Shown here one piece after another: positions 37,739-47,031 of a DNA stretch of 64,000 bases. The translations under genes and the position numbers were made by a program. The stretch is from positions 113,537 to 177,536 of the forward strand of contig NZ_JACSUD010000003.1 in the NCBI RefSeq assembly GCF_014385435.1. Direction: 5' to 3'. Within the stretch, counting starts at the first letter, position 1. Every line of letters begins with the position of its first letter. The notes under the pieces are model-generated. The model was not told the DNA's origin. It saw only the letters and a program-made list of their open reading frames with translations, and made no database searches. Source of the DNA: Alloprevotella sp. Lung230 (lineage in GTDB: Bacteria; Bacteroidota; Bacteroidia; Bacteroidales; Bacteroidaceae).

Positions 37739-39142
37739 ATGGCCAAACAACGCACAGCTTACGTCTGCTCCGAGTGTGGCTATGACACCCCTAAATGGGT
37801 GGGACGCTGCCCCTCCTGTGGAGAGTGGAACACCTTCAAAGAGATGAAACTCGGCAACGACCTTCCCTCGAAAGGCGCTGCCGCCGTAGCAGTGGCCGGA
37901 CTTCATCGTGCCGGTGCGCGGCCTATGCGGCTTTCCGAAATTGATGCTTCGGAAGAAGCGCGCTACGACACCCACGATGCCGAACTCAACCGCGTGTTGG
38001 GCGGCGGACTGGTGCCGGGTTCGCTGGTGCTGTTGGGCGGTGAACCGGGTATCGGCAAAAGTACGCTCCTCTTGCAGACGGTCTTGCAGATGACCGACCG
38101 CCGCATCCTTTACGTGAGCGGAGAAGAGAGCGAACGGCAAATCAAACTCCGTGCCGACCGCCTTGCTCCGGCTCTCACCCCCGCCCCTTCGGCTGCCCAC
38201 GAGCCTTATCTGCTCTGTGAAACGAAATTCGAAAATATCCTCGACCACATCCGCGAGGTCAATCCCGAACTTCTCATTGTCGACTCCATTCAGACCCTGC
38301 AAACTGAAATGATCGACTCGTCGCCGGGCAGTGTGACGCAGATTCGCGAGTGTGCCACCGCCCTCCTCAAATATGCCAAGGACAACAACGTGCCGGTGCT
38401 CCTCATCGGACATATCACCAAGGAGGGCAGTATTGCCGGCCCGAAGGTGTTGGAGCACATCGTGGACTGCGTGCTCCAGTTTGAGGGCGACCGCCACTAT
38501 TTCTACCGCATCCTACGTAGCATCAAAAACCGCTTCGGTTCGACCTCCGAACTCGGCATCTACGAAATGAATGCCAACGGACTGCGCCCCGTCGACAACC
38601 CTTCGGAACTCCTCCTCTCTCAGCGCGACACTGCGCTCTCGGGCGTGGCCATCTGCGCCGCTCTCGAAGGGGTGCGTCCCTTTCTCATCGAAACCCAGGC
38701 GCTGGTTTCCACCGCCGCCTACGGCACGCCCCAACGCTCGGCCACCGGTTTCGACCTGCGCCGCCTCAATATGTTGTTGGCGGTTTTGGAAAAGCGCGTA
38801 GGCTTCAAACTCGGTGCGAAGGACGTGTTTCTCAACATCGCCGGCGGCATCCGTGTTACCGATCCGGCCATCGACCTGAGCGTCATTGCCGCCGTGCTCT
38901 CTTCCAACGTCGACACGCCCATTGAGAGCGATGTGGCCATGGCCGGCGAATGCGGTTTGAGCGGCGAAATCCGCCCCGTCACCCGCATCACCCAGCGCAT
39001 TGCCGAAGCCCAAAAACTTGGTTTTCAGCGCTTCGTCCTCCCCGAGCAAAATCTGAAAGGTCTCGACCCCGAAAGATTCTCGGGCATTCGGCTCATCCCC
39101 GTGGCACGAGTGGAGCAGGCACTGCGCGAACTTTTCGGCTGA
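37739..39142 (+). CDS. radA: DNA repair protein RadA (branch-migration ATPase)
   Basis: A 467-residue protein of recombination repair. Order: zinc ribbon (YVCSECGYDTPKWVGRCPSC), RecA-like core with Walker A LLGGEPGIGKSTLLLQT, the RadA-specific KNRFG (SIKNRFGSTSELGIYEM) and a Lon-like C-terminal domain (GGIRVTDPAIDLSVIAAVLS, AGECGLSGEIRPV). The ATG at 37739 is preferred over a GTG at 37733 that overlaps the MerR stop. Confidence 0.94.
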   Translation: MAKQRTAYVCSECGYDTPKWVGRCPSCGEWNTFKEMKLGNDLPSKGAAAVAVAGLHRAGARPMRLSEIDASEEARYDTHDAELNRVLGGGLVPGSLVLLGGEPGIGKSTLLLQTVLQMTDRRILYVSGEESERQIKLRADRLAPALTPAPSAAHEPYLLCETKFENILDHIREVNPELLIVDSIQTLQTEMIDSSPGSVTQIRECATALLKYAKDNNVPVLLIGHITKEGSIAGPKVLEHIVDCVLQFEGDRHYFYRILRSIKNRFGSTSELGIYEMNANGLRPVDNPSELLLSQRDTALSGVAICAALEGVRPFLIETQALVSTAAYGTPQRSATGFDLRRLNMLLAVLEKRVGFKLGAKDVFLNIAGGIRVTDPAIDLSVIAAVLSSNVDTPIESDVAMAGECGLSGEIRPVTRITQRIAEAQKLGFQRFVLPEQNLKGLDPERFSGIRLIPVARVEQALRELFG

Positions 39143-39184
39143 TTTGCCCACGAAATTTTTCCCCTCTCAAAAAGGCGAAAATTT

Positions 39185-39252
39185 ACCTCAGAGGTAGTTT
39201 TTTTTATCTCAGAGCCGGAAAAAATTATCTCAGAGATAGATTTTTCTACTTC
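39185..39252. repeat. 21-bp phased palindrome array, locus C (3 units plus a half unit)
   Basis: CTCAGAGGTAG at 39187, CTCAGAGCCGG at 39208 and CTCAGAGATAG at 39229 are each 21 bp apart with A/T spacers. A degraded left half (CTACTTC, 39246) falls exactly in phase for a fourth unit. It lies between radA and the DUF2027-Smr gene. Confidence 0.88.
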
Positions 39253-39318
39253 CTATCTTTTTTTCTCTCCCTCTTTCGAGCGGGATTTCACCCTTTCTTT
39301 CCCCATAGAACAATTCTT

Positions 39319-40467
39319 ATGAACATCGGCGATAAAGTGCGCTTCCTCAACACCACAGGAGGCGGAAAAATAACAGGATTTCAAGGCAAAGACATCGTGC
39401 TGGTGTGCGACGACGATGGTTTTGAAGTGCCCACGCTGCGCACCGAAGTGGTCGTGGTCGAAACGGACAACTACAATTTTGTGCGCCCTGCGGCTCAAAA
39501 CAAACCGGCCTCCGATGCCCATACGGCAGAGAGCGCCACGAGCATCAAAGCCGTCCTCAGTCGTCACGCGGCCGATGAGGAAGAGGAGGAAGAGCGCGAT
39601 TTGGTCGATATGGACATCACTTTCCGCGCCCGTCCGCTCGAACGTCGCGGCGGCGATCAGCTCAATCTCTTCCTCGGCTTTCTGCCCGTCAATGCCAAGC
39701 AGCTCACCACCACGAAGTTTGAAGCCTATCTGGTCAACGACAGCAATCTTTACGTCCGTTTCCTTCTCCTCACGCAGGAAGGCACCGCCTATCGCCTGCG
39801 TCATGAAGGGGTGGTTGAGCCGAATCAAAAGATTTTCCTCGAAGAGTTCAGCCACGATGCCCTTCCCGAACTCGAACGCCTCACCGTGCAACTCCTCGCC
39901 TTCAAAACCGACAAGGCTTTTGCGCTCAAAGCACCGCTCAACATCACCCTTCGGATGGATGCCACCAAGTTCTACAAACTGCATACTTTCGGCGAGAGCG
40001 AGTTTTTCACCCAATCGGCGTTGGTGCTTCCACTCGTGCGCGATGACCGCCCGGCCGACACCGTGGTGGTCAATGCCGAAGCATTGCAAGAGGCGATGAC
40101 TACTCCCGCTGCCGCCCACCGCAGTCCGGCACCGGCGCGTCCCGAAACGAAAGGCGTGCCTACCACCAAGGGCACCGACCGCAATGCTCTCGTGGAAGTT
40201 GACCTCCATGCGTCGGCACTCCTCGACAGCACGGCCGGCCTCGAACCGAAGGACATTCTCACCGTGCAGCTCCGCGCTTTCCACGAAACGATGAAGGCAC
40301 ACGCCCATGAACGCGGCCGCCACATTGTTTTCATCCACGGCAAGGGCGAAGGCGTGCTCCGTCAGGAAATCCTCAAAGAACTCAAACGCTATTACCGCCA
40401 ATGCACTCACCAAGACGCCTCCTTCCGCGAATATGGCTTCGGGGCAACGATGGTAACGATAAGATGA
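39319..40467 (+). CDS. DUF2027 and Smr domain protein
   Basis: A 382-residue protein. The N-terminal SH3-like part (MNIGDKVRFLNTTGGGKITG) is DUF2027. An acidic linker (HAADEEEEEERDLVDMDITF) leads to a beta-rich middle domain, and the C-terminus is an Smr domain: VEVDLHASALLDSTAGLEP and the nuclease/nucleic-acid motif IVFIHGKGEGVLRQEILKEL. Smr domains occur in MutS2 and in ribosome-rescue nucleases; DUF2027-Smr is a Bacteroidota architecture of unknown exact role. The frame opens upstream at 38950 inside radA; the ATG at 39319 gives the correct N-terminus. Confidence 0.88.
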   Translation: MNIGDKVRFLNTTGGGKITGFQGKDIVLVCDDDGFEVPTLRTEVVVVETDNYNFVRPAAQNKPASDAHTAESATSIKAVLSRHAADEEEEEERDLVDMDITFRARPLERRGGDQLNLFLGFLPVNAKQLTTTKFEAYLVNDSNLYVRFLLLTQEGTAYRLRHEGVVEPNQKIFLEEFSHDALPELERLTVQLLAFKTDKAFALKAPLNITLRMDATKFYKLHTFGESEFFTQSALVLPLVRDDRPADTVVVNAEALQEAMTTPAAAHRSPAPARPETKGVPTTKGTDRNALVEVDLHASALLDSTAGLEPKDILTVQLRAFHETMKAHAHERGRHIVFIHGKGEGVLRQEILKELKRYYRQCTHQDASFREYGFGATMVTIR

Positions 40468-40474
40468 CAGCACT

Positions 40475-41587
40475 ATGAGAGATAAACTTTCCAAAATCAC
40501 GATTCGGGGCTATAAGTCCATAGCTTATGACCACCCTGTGGAACTCCGCTTGCAGGACGTCACCCTCCTGTTGGGGGCAAATGGTTCGGGCAAAAGCAAC
40601 ATCTTGAGTTTTTTCAAGATGTTGGGCTTTATGATGACTGGTTCTTTACAACTCTATGTAGAACAAGAGGGAACGAGCAATACCCTCTTGCACTATGGAG
40701 TAAAAAAAACGCCTCGGCTTGCCGGCGAACTGGAATACGAAAATCCCAATTTTAAGGACACTTATCGCTTCTCTCTGGCACATTCTACCGGTGGCCGTCT
40801 CATTGTGTCGGAAGAGCAAGTGCTTTGTCACGACACTACCAATTACGCCACGCCCTACGAGGTGAACCTCCGCCCCAACTATCGGGAGAGTGCCCTGATT
40901 GAGAGCGAAGACAGCAAGGCGCAAGTGGTGAAGAAGAACTTGCTGCGAACGAAATTCTATCAATTTCACGACTCCTCGACGAGTGGCCCTTTGCGCCAAG
41001 CCTCCCCAATAGAAACAACAAACTATTTGCAAGCCTATGCCAACAACCTTGCTCCCTTCTTGTTGTATCTGAAAGAAAATCATGCGGTGGAGTTTCGAAA
41101 AATAGAAGAATATGTGCGATTTGTCGTCCCCAATTTTCGCGAATTTTATCTAGAGCCGAACAACAACAAGTACATCTCATTGAGATGGTATGACACCTCC
41201 GGAAATGATTATGCACTCACCGCCGATCAGTTTTCCGATGGTTCGATACGTTTCATCGCACTGGCCACTTTGCTGCTTCAGCCGAAAGAAACCATTGCGC
41301 GTGTGATTATCTTAGATGAACCCGAATTGGGGTTGCATCCTATGGCGATTAGCACTTTGGCCCACTTGATCAGTGAAGCCGCTCTCAAAGCGCAGGTCTT
41401 GGTGTCCACGCAATCTAAGGATTTGATAGACTGTTTCGAACCTGAAAATATCGTTGTCGTTGAAATGGATGAGACCACGCATTCCACCACTGTACAACAA
41501 TTAGATCGAGAAGAGTTAGACTTATGGTTGCAGGAGTATACGTTGAGTGAATTGTGGGACAAAAATATCCTGGGAGGACGGCCATGA
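40475..41587 (+). CDS. AAA ATPase (AAA_15/21, OLD/ABC-type) of a two-gene module
   Basis: A 370-residue SMC-like ATPase. Walker A is residues 34-41 (GANGSGKS) after ITIRGYKSIAYDHPVELRL. The signature-like region is ALTADQFSDGSIRFIALATL and Walker B is at D281/E282 (VIILDEPELGLHPMAI). A D-loop/H-loop-like VLVSTQSKDLIDCFEPENIV follows. No nuclease domain is fused. The stop overlaps the ATG of the DUF4276 gene (ATGA), and it starts 7 bp after the DUF2027-Smr stop. Codon usage and GC are poorer than the neighbours, consistent with transfer. Such AAA plus TOPRIM-like pairs are typical of anti-phage systems; that role is inferred. Confidence 0.85.
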   Translation: MRDKLSKITIRGYKSIAYDHPVELRLQDVTLLLGANGSGKSNILSFFKMLGFMMTGSLQLYVEQEGTSNTLLHYGVKKTPRLAGELEYENPNFKDTYRFSLAHSTGGRLIVSEEQVLCHDTTNYATPYEVNLRPNYRESALIESEDSKAQVVKKNLLRTKFYQFHDSSTSGPLRQASPIETTNYLQAYANNLAPFLLYLKENHAVEFRKIEEYVRFVVPNFREFYLEPNNNKYISLRWYDTSGNDYALTADQFSDGSIRFIALATLLLQPKETIARVIILDEPELGLHPMAISTLAHLISEAALKAQVLVSTQSKDLIDCFEPENIVVVEMDETTHSTTVQQLDREELDLWLQEYTLSELWDKNILGGRP

Positions 41588-42288
41588 AGCAACTGATTCT
41601 GCACATCATCTGCGAAGGACAAACTGAAGAACGTTTTGTCAAGAAAGTATTGGCTCCTTATTTGTCCGCCTTTCAGATTGTGGCCAAAGCTCTGCTCGTG
41701 ACAACAAGCAATAGCAAACATGGCAAGGGAGGTGTGGTCAATTTTGCCCATATAGAAAGGGACATTCATAGAGCGCTGAAACTTTATCCGGACAAAGGAT
41801 ATGAGCGGCACATTATTACAACATTCATCGACTTTTACGGGCTTCCCAATGAATTTCCTGCTTTTCCCGAATCGCAACAACTTCCTTCTCCCTACCGGCA
41901 GGTGGAACACTTAGAAAAAGCTTTCGCTCAGGCGATCTCCTCTTCGCGTTTCATTCCTTACATTCAGCTGCACGAGTTTGAAACTTTGATATTTTGCGGC
42001 TGCCAACATCTTTCTTTTTTCTATGGAGATTGTAGGGGGTTGGAAGAAAGACTGTTGGAGGAACTTCACACGGCTGAAAATCCGGAATTGATTAATGGTG
42101 GCCGCCGCACCTCGCCCAGTAAACGCCTAATTCAAATCATAGAAAACGAATACAAGCAGAAATACGATAAACCCCTAATGGCAGAATATGTCACCTCACG
42201 TGTGGGTATCGAACGTCTGCGAGAGTGTTGCCCACACTTTAATCAATGGGTGGAATGTCTCCTGACCTGTGCACAACCTCAAGAATAA
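41584..42288 (+). CDS. DUF4276 protein (TOPRIM-like), partner of the AAA ATPase
   Basis: A 234-residue DUF4276 protein. Motifs in order: LHIICEGQTEERFVKKVLAP (E11 and E15), HIITTFIDFYGLP (D83) and IPYIQLHEFETLIFCG (H130, E131, E133). To my knowledge DUF4276 is related to TOPRIM folds, whose acidic residues bind Mg2+ for DNA or RNA cleavage. It is translationally coupled to the upstream ATPase by a 4-nt overlap and has the same lower GC. The pair resembles OLD/PARIS-like defence modules in layout. Upstream in-frame 41554 lies inside the ATPase and is rejected. Confidence 0.85.
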   Translation: MKQLILHIICEGQTEERFVKKVLAPYLSAFQIVAKALLVTTSNSKHGKGGVVNFAHIERDIHRALKLYPDKGYERHIITTFIDFYGLPNEFPAFPESQQLPSPYRQVEHLEKAFAQAISSSRFIPYIQLHEFETLIFCGCQHLSFFYGDCRGLEERLLEELHTAENPELINGGRRTSPSKRLIQIIENEYKQKYDKPLMAEYVTSRVGIERLRECCPHFNQWVECLLTCAQPQE

Positions 42289-42308
42289 TGTTAAAACGAT
42301 TCTCCTTT

Positions 42309-44465
42309 ATGAAAAAACTCCTCCTCTCTCTCCTCGCCCTCTTCGTAGCGGCGGGTGTCCAAGCCGATGAAGGCATGTGGCTGCTCAAACTCATGAAAGA
42401 GCAGCACCTTGAAGATTCCTTGCGCAAGGCCGGGCTGCGACTTTCGCCCGAAGAACTTTACAACGAAAAGACCCCTTCGTTTCGAGATGTTGTGGGGATA
42501 TTCGGCAACGGTTGTACGGGTGAAATCGTGAGTCGCGATGGTTTGGTGCTGACCAACAATCACTGCGGTTTTTCCTACGTTCACGCGATGAGCGATATGA
42601 ACCACAACTACCTGCAAGACGGCTATTTTGCCAAGAACCGCAATGAAGAATTGCAAGTGCCCGACCTCACCTTCACCTTTGTGGTGCGCATTGTCGAGGT
42701 GACGGCCGAAGTGGAACGCGCGGCCGCCAAAGCCAAGGCCGATGCCTACACGATGATGAGTGGCAGTTTTCTCCAACCACTGGCCAAACAGATGCTCAAA
42801 AAGAGTGATTTGGCCAAGCAACGCGGCATTACGATGCGCATCGTCCCCTACTTTGGCGGTAATCGCTTCTTTGCCTTCTACGAACAGCGCTACACCGATG
42901 TGCGTCTGGTGGCCAATCCACCGCAACAAATCGGACAATTCGGTTTCAACCAAGACAACTGGATGTGGCCGCGCCACAATGCCGATTTCGCGATGTTCCG
43001 TGTCTATGCCGACAAGGACGGACAGCCCGCGCCTTACAGCGCCGACAACCAACCTTTGCGTTGCAAAAAGTGGGTGCCTGTCAGTCTGAAAGGCGTGCAG
43101 CAGGGCGACTACACCATGGTGATGGGATTTCCGGGCAGCACGAGCCGATACCTCACCGCCTCGCAGGTGCGTCTGCGCACGCAGAGCCAAAACGCGCCTA
43201 TCAATCTCGCCGGTGAAGCCGAACTCAACTTTATGAAGAGCCTGATGGACAGCGATCGGGCGATGGCACTCAAATATGCCGACGACTACATGCACTTGGG
43301 CAACATGGTGAAGAACTACGGTGGAATGAACGAAAGCGTGAAGAAAACCCACCTGCTCGACATCAAAGCCGAGGAAGAGAAGGCGTTCCGTGCTTTTGCC
43401 GAGCGCAGTGGAAAGGCTGAGTACCGGAACATCATCGATCGCATCGACTCGCTCGTCACTGCCGTGGCCGATACTCTCCACGACTACTACCTGCTCCGAT
43501 ACACCTATGGCGCTCAGAACTTTAAGTACAACACGAAAACGCTGCAAGACTTCAGCAGCGCCCTCGGCCGTAAGTTGCAAAAGACGGCCAAGAAGGGCGA
43601 AGACTATCAGCAACAGCGTGCCGCTTATGTGGCTGCCGTAGAACAAATGTTGGGTAATCTCGATAGCGACTATGACCTGCGCAAAATGAAGCTCCTCGCG
43701 CCTTACTGGGCGAAGCACCACCGTTTGGCCATCCAGCCCGCCTTTGTGCGCGAAGACATGACCGCCTATTTCGACAGCCTTTACACCACTTCGGCCTACC
43801 GTTCCAAAGCAGCTTTTGCCGACATTATGGAACTCAATTCCGACGACTGGGAACGCTTCGGACAGGAAGATGTCCTCGACCGCCATCTTGCGGCCTACGA
43901 AGCCGCGCTGAAACAATACGAACCTGCTCTGGAACGCTACCGCAAAAAAGCAGCCGAACTCAACCGTATCTATGTGCGCGGCCTCTGCGAGATGTACGAC
44001 TGGGCAAAAAGTCCCGATGCCAACTTCACCCTGCGCATGACCTACGGATCGGTGAAACCCTATTCTCCTCGCGATGCTGTGTATTACGACTGGAAGACCA
44101 CGCTCAAAGGGATGATGGAAAAGGAAAATCCGAACGATCCCGACTATGTGGTCGATGCCAAACTGCGCGAGCACTTCTTGACCAAAAACTACGGTCGCTA
44201 TGCTGATGCCGAGGGCGAACTGCCTACGTGCTTCCTCTCGAACAACGACATCACGGGCGGCAATTCGGGAAGCGGCGTCTACAATGCGCAGGGCGAACTC
44301 GTGGGCTTGGCCTTCGACGGCAACATCGAGAGCCTTTCCTCCGACCTCCGTTTCAACCCTGCCCTCCAACGCTGCATCAACGCCGACATCCGCTACGTGC
44401 TTTTCATCATCGACACCTACGGCGGAGCAAAATATGCCGTCGACGAAATGGAAATCCGTGAATAG
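42309..44465 (+). CDS. S46 family dipeptidyl-peptidase (DPP7-like specificity)
   Basis: A 718-residue exported serine peptidase releasing dipeptides from peptide N-termini. The signal peptide is KKLLLSLLALFVAAGVQA. The chymotrypsin-fold triad includes H85 (LTNNHCGFSYVHAM) and S653 (ITGGNSGSGVYNAQG). G671 in LAFDGNIESLS corresponds to the glycine that gives DPP7 its preference for hydrophobic P1 residues; DPP11 has arginine there. The length is close to the roughly 710 of characterised DPP7. It fits a peptide-feeding lifestyle. ATGs at 42246 and 42288 are upstream, but 42309 gives the signal peptide. Confidence 0.9.
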   Translation: MKKLLLSLLALFVAAGVQADEGMWLLKLMKEQHLEDSLRKAGLRLSPEELYNEKTPSFRDVVGIFGNGCTGEIVSRDGLVLTNNHCGFSYVHAMSDMNHNYLQDGYFAKNRNEELQVPDLTFTFVVRIVEVTAEVERAAAKAKADAYTMMSGSFLQPLAKQMLKKSDLAKQRGITMRIVPYFGGNRFFAFYEQRYTDVRLVANPPQQIGQFGFNQDNWMWPRHNADFAMFRVYADKDGQPAPYSADNQPLRCKKWVPVSLKGVQQGDYTMVMGFPGSTSRYLTASQVRLRTQSQNAPINLAGEAELNFMKSLMDSDRAMALKYADDYMHLGNMVKNYGGMNESVKKTHLLDIKAEEEKAFRAFAERSGKAEYRNIIDRIDSLVTAVADTLHDYYLLRYTYGAQNFKYNTKTLQDFSSALGRKLQKTAKKGEDYQQQRAAYVAAVEQMLGNLDSDYDLRKMKLLAPYWAKHHRLAIQPAFVREDMTAYFDSLYTTSAYRSKAAFADIMELNSDDWERFGQEDVLDRHLAAYEAALKQYEPALERYRKKAAELNRIYVRGLCEMYDWAKSPDANFTLRMTYGSVKPYSPRDAVYYDWKTTLKGMMEKENPNDPDYVVDAKLREHFLTKNYGRYADAEGELPTCFLSNNDITGGNSGSGVYNAQGELVGLAFDGNIESLSSDLRFNPALQRCINADIRYVLFIIDTYGGAKYAVDEMEIRE

Positions 44466-44479
44466 CCACCCACAGCCTC

Positions 44480-45844
44480 ATGCAACTCCCTCAAGAATTT
44501 GTCCAACAGATGTGCGCCCTCCTCGGTGAAGCCGAGGCGGGCGCGCTCTGCTCCGCTTTGACCGACACTCCGCCTGCGGTGAGCGTTCGTCGCAATCCCA
44601 CCAAAGGAGACGTGTCGTTTGCCCAAAGTACGCCCGTTCCGTGGTGCAGCGACGGCTGTTACCTCGCCGAACGCCCTTCCTTCACTCTCGATCCACGCTT
44701 CCATGCGGGAGCTTATTATGTGCAGGAAGCCGCTTCGATGTTCATCGAGCAGGCTTATCGGCAGATTGAGCGCGACTTCACTCCCACCCGCTTGCTCGAT
44801 CTCTGTGCGGCGCCGGGAGGAAAAAGCACCCTTTGGCGCAGTCTTCTGCCTGATGGCGCATTGCTGGTGGCCAACGAACCCATTCGCCAACGGGCACAGA
44901 TTTTGGCCGAGAACCTCACCAAGTGGGGGCATCCCGATGTGGTGACGACCAGCGCCTACCCTGTGGAGTTTGCCCCTTTGTGCGGATTTTTTGATGTCAT
45001 CGCCGCCGATGTGCCTTGTTCGGGCGAGGGGATGTTTCGCAAAGATGAAGGAGCGCGGGCTGAATGGTCGCCTGCGGCGGTCGAAACCTGTGCAGCACGC
45101 CAACGCGCCATCCTCACCGATATTTGGGACTGCTTGCGCGAGGGCGGCTATTTGGTTTACTCCACCTGCACCTTCAATCGCGCGGAGAACGAGGACAATG
45201 TGCGCTTCGTCTGCCAAGAATTAGGGGCAGAGGTCGTGGCCGTTCCCATCGATGAGGCTTGGGGCATCGCTCCCGACACCACGGCCGGCGGACAAGCGGT
45301 CTATCATTTCTTCCCCCATCGCACGCAGGGCGAAGGGCTTTTCCTCGCGCTCCTTCGCAAGACCGGTTCGGCGCCTGCTGCTCGCGAGAAGAAGCGCACC
45401 CGCAGCAAGGAAACGCCTGTGCCCGATGCCGCAAAACTCTTGGCTTGGCTGAAAACGCCCACCGACTTCCGTCTTTTTCGTCCTACCCCTGAGACGATAG
45501 CCGCCGTGCGCACCTCGCTTTTCGACGACGTGCAGCGTGTGGCGGCTTGCGTGCGCACTCTCACGGCAGGGGTGTTGATGGGCGAAACCAAAGGCCGAAA
45601 ATTCGTGCCTGCCCACGCCCTTGCCCTTTCCACGGTCTTGGCAGATACGGCTTTCCCCCGTGCAGAATTGGATCGCGACACCGCGCTGCGCTATCTGCGG
45701 CGCGAAGCCGTTGTCCTCCCTCCCGAACTGCCTCGCGGTCATGTCTTGGTGGGCTTTGAAGGCCTGCCGCTGGGTTGGGTCAACAATCTCGGAACGCGCG
45801 CCAATAACCTCTATCCGGCGGAGTGGAGAATTCGCAACGTGTGA
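44480..45844 (+). CDS. RsmF-like rRNA/tRNA cytosine-C5 methyltransferase
   Basis: A 454-residue Nol1/NOP2/Sun-type methyltransferase. SAM motif RLLDLCAAPGGKSTLWRSLL; the two catalytic cysteines are in AADVPCSGEGMFRKDEGARA and VYSTCTFNRAENEDNVRF. The C-terminal third (HVLVGFEGLPLGWVNNLGTR) is the PUA-like end seen in RsmF proteins. The substrate is probably 16S rRNA, inferred from family. It begins 15 bp after the S46 peptidase stop. Confidence 0.88.
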   Translation: MQLPQEFVQQMCALLGEAEAGALCSALTDTPPAVSVRRNPTKGDVSFAQSTPVPWCSDGCYLAERPSFTLDPRFHAGAYYVQEAASMFIEQAYRQIERDFTPTRLLDLCAAPGGKSTLWRSLLPDGALLVANEPIRQRAQILAENLTKWGHPDVVTTSAYPVEFAPLCGFFDVIAADVPCSGEGMFRKDEGARAEWSPAAVETCAARQRAILTDIWDCLREGGYLVYSTCTFNRAENEDNVRFVCQELGAEVVAVPIDEAWGIAPDTTAGGQAVYHFFPHRTQGEGLFLALLRKTGSAPAAREKKRTRSKETPVPDAAKLLAWLKTPTDFRLFRPTPETIAAVRTSLFDDVQRVAACVRTLTAGVLMGETKGRKFVPAHALALSTVLADTAFPRAELDRDTALRYLRREAVVLPPELPRGHVLVGFEGLPLGWVNNLGTRANNLYPAEWRIRNV

Positions 45845-45943
45845 AGCAGACATACGGTTTTTTCCCTCCTCTCCGGCCGCGCTTTTCCTTTGCTGCTCCT
45901 CCTTTTTCAGGACGGACGAGAGTCTCGCGCCTTTTCCCTTTTA

Positions 45944-46003
45944 TTTTCATGGCTTGGGAATGTTCTTCCCAGGGTTTGGGAAGAACATTCCCACGGCTTG
46001 AAA
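45944..46003. repeat. 22-bp phased palindrome array (3 units) forming a perfect 17-bp hairpin
   Basis: The units TTTTCATGGCTTGGGAA (centre 45952), TTCCCAGGGTTTGGGAA (centre 45974) and TTCCCACGGCTTGAAA (centre 45995.5) are about 22 bp apart. Adjacent units also build a perfect stem TGGGAATGTTCTTCCCA at 45955-45971 with its complement at 45977-45993 around GGGTT. No gene lies in 45845-46095. The hairpin may act as a terminator after rsmF, although the T-run is weak. Confidence 0.75.
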
Positions 46004-46095
46004 TTTTCTGAAATTCCCACGAAGGCAGCAGACCGTTGGGCGTATGGATACGTCCTTCCTCATCGGATTTTCCAAAATCTAACCTCTTTTCAACT

Positions 46096-47031
46096 ATGCA
46101 ATACCTTGAATTTACCTTTACCACCACCCCTTCCGGCGAAGCCATCAGCGATGTGCTGAGTGCCGTCTTGGCCGAAGTCGGTTTTGAGAGTTTCGTCCAC
46201 ACCGATGAGCTTGACCGCCCCCGCATCGCCCTCGAAGATGGATTTCCCGAAGCCCCCATCTTTGCCGACAAAGCCGAGAGCGACCAGTACAAAGCCTACA
46301 TTCAAACGGGGCTTTACGATGAGGCCGCCCTCCACGCAGCGTTGGCCGCTTTTCCCCTGCCCGATGTCGAAATCCACTACGAACAAGTGGCGGCCGAGGA
46401 CAAGAATTGGAATGAAGAGTGGGAGAAAAATTACTTTCAACCTCTCGTCATCGGTACGCCCGATCACGCCCGCTGCGTAGTGGCTTCGACTTTCCATAAA
46501 GACGTTCCCACGGCCGACTATCACATTGCCATCAATCCGCAAATGTCGTTCGGCACAGGGCATCATCAGACCACGGCACAGATGCTTGAGCGCTTGCTCG
46601 ACGACGAGGTGGAGGGTTTTGAAGTGCTCGACATGGGCTGCGGCACGAGCATTCTCGCCATCCTCGCTGCCCAGCGGGGGGCAAAGCATTGTGTAGCGGT
46701 CGATTTCGACGAATGGTGCGTGCGCAATTCGCTCGACAACATTGCCCTCAACAAGCTCGACAACATCGAAGTACTTCATGGCGATGCCGGTGTGTTGGCG
46801 CCCTTTGCCGACCGCTTCGACTTGATTATCGCCAACATCAACCGCAACATCCTCTTGGCCGACCTGCCGCGCTACGTTCCCACGCTCCGTCGCGGCGGCC
46901 ACATCTATATGAGCGGCTTTTACACCGAGGACGTTGCCCGCCTGCGCACCGCTGCCGAAGCCTTGGGACTGCAGTTTGTCGATGAGCGCAGCCGTGACAA
47001 CTGGGCGTGCATTAAATTCGTGAAACCATGA
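46096..47031 (+). CDS. prmA: Ribosomal protein L11 methyltransferase
   Basis: A 311-residue SAM-dependent methyltransferase acting on ribosomal protein L11. The N-terminal domain begins YLEFTFTTTPSGEAISDVLS. The linker NPQMSFGTGHHQTTAQMLER and SAM motif EVLDMGCGTSILAILAAQRG are diagnostic, with DLIIANINRNILLADLPRYV (NPPY-like). The ATG at 46096 is the natural start; an upstream in-frame ATG at 46036 lies in the leader. The stop overlaps the next gene's ATG by 4 nt. Confidence 0.92.
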   Translation: MQYLEFTFTTTPSGEAISDVLSAVLAEVGFESFVHTDELDRPRIALEDGFPEAPIFADKAESDQYKAYIQTGLYDEAALHAALAAFPLPDVEIHYEQVAAEDKNWNEEWEKNYFQPLVIGTPDHARCVVASTFHKDVPTADYHIAINPQMSFGTGHHQTTAQMLERLLDDEVEGFEVLDMGCGTSILAILAAQRGAKHCVAVDFDEWCVRNSLDNIALNKLDNIEVLHGDAGVLAPFADRFDLIIANINRNILLADLPRYVPTLRRGGHIYMSGFYTEDVARLRTAAEALGLQFVDERSRDNWACIKFVKP

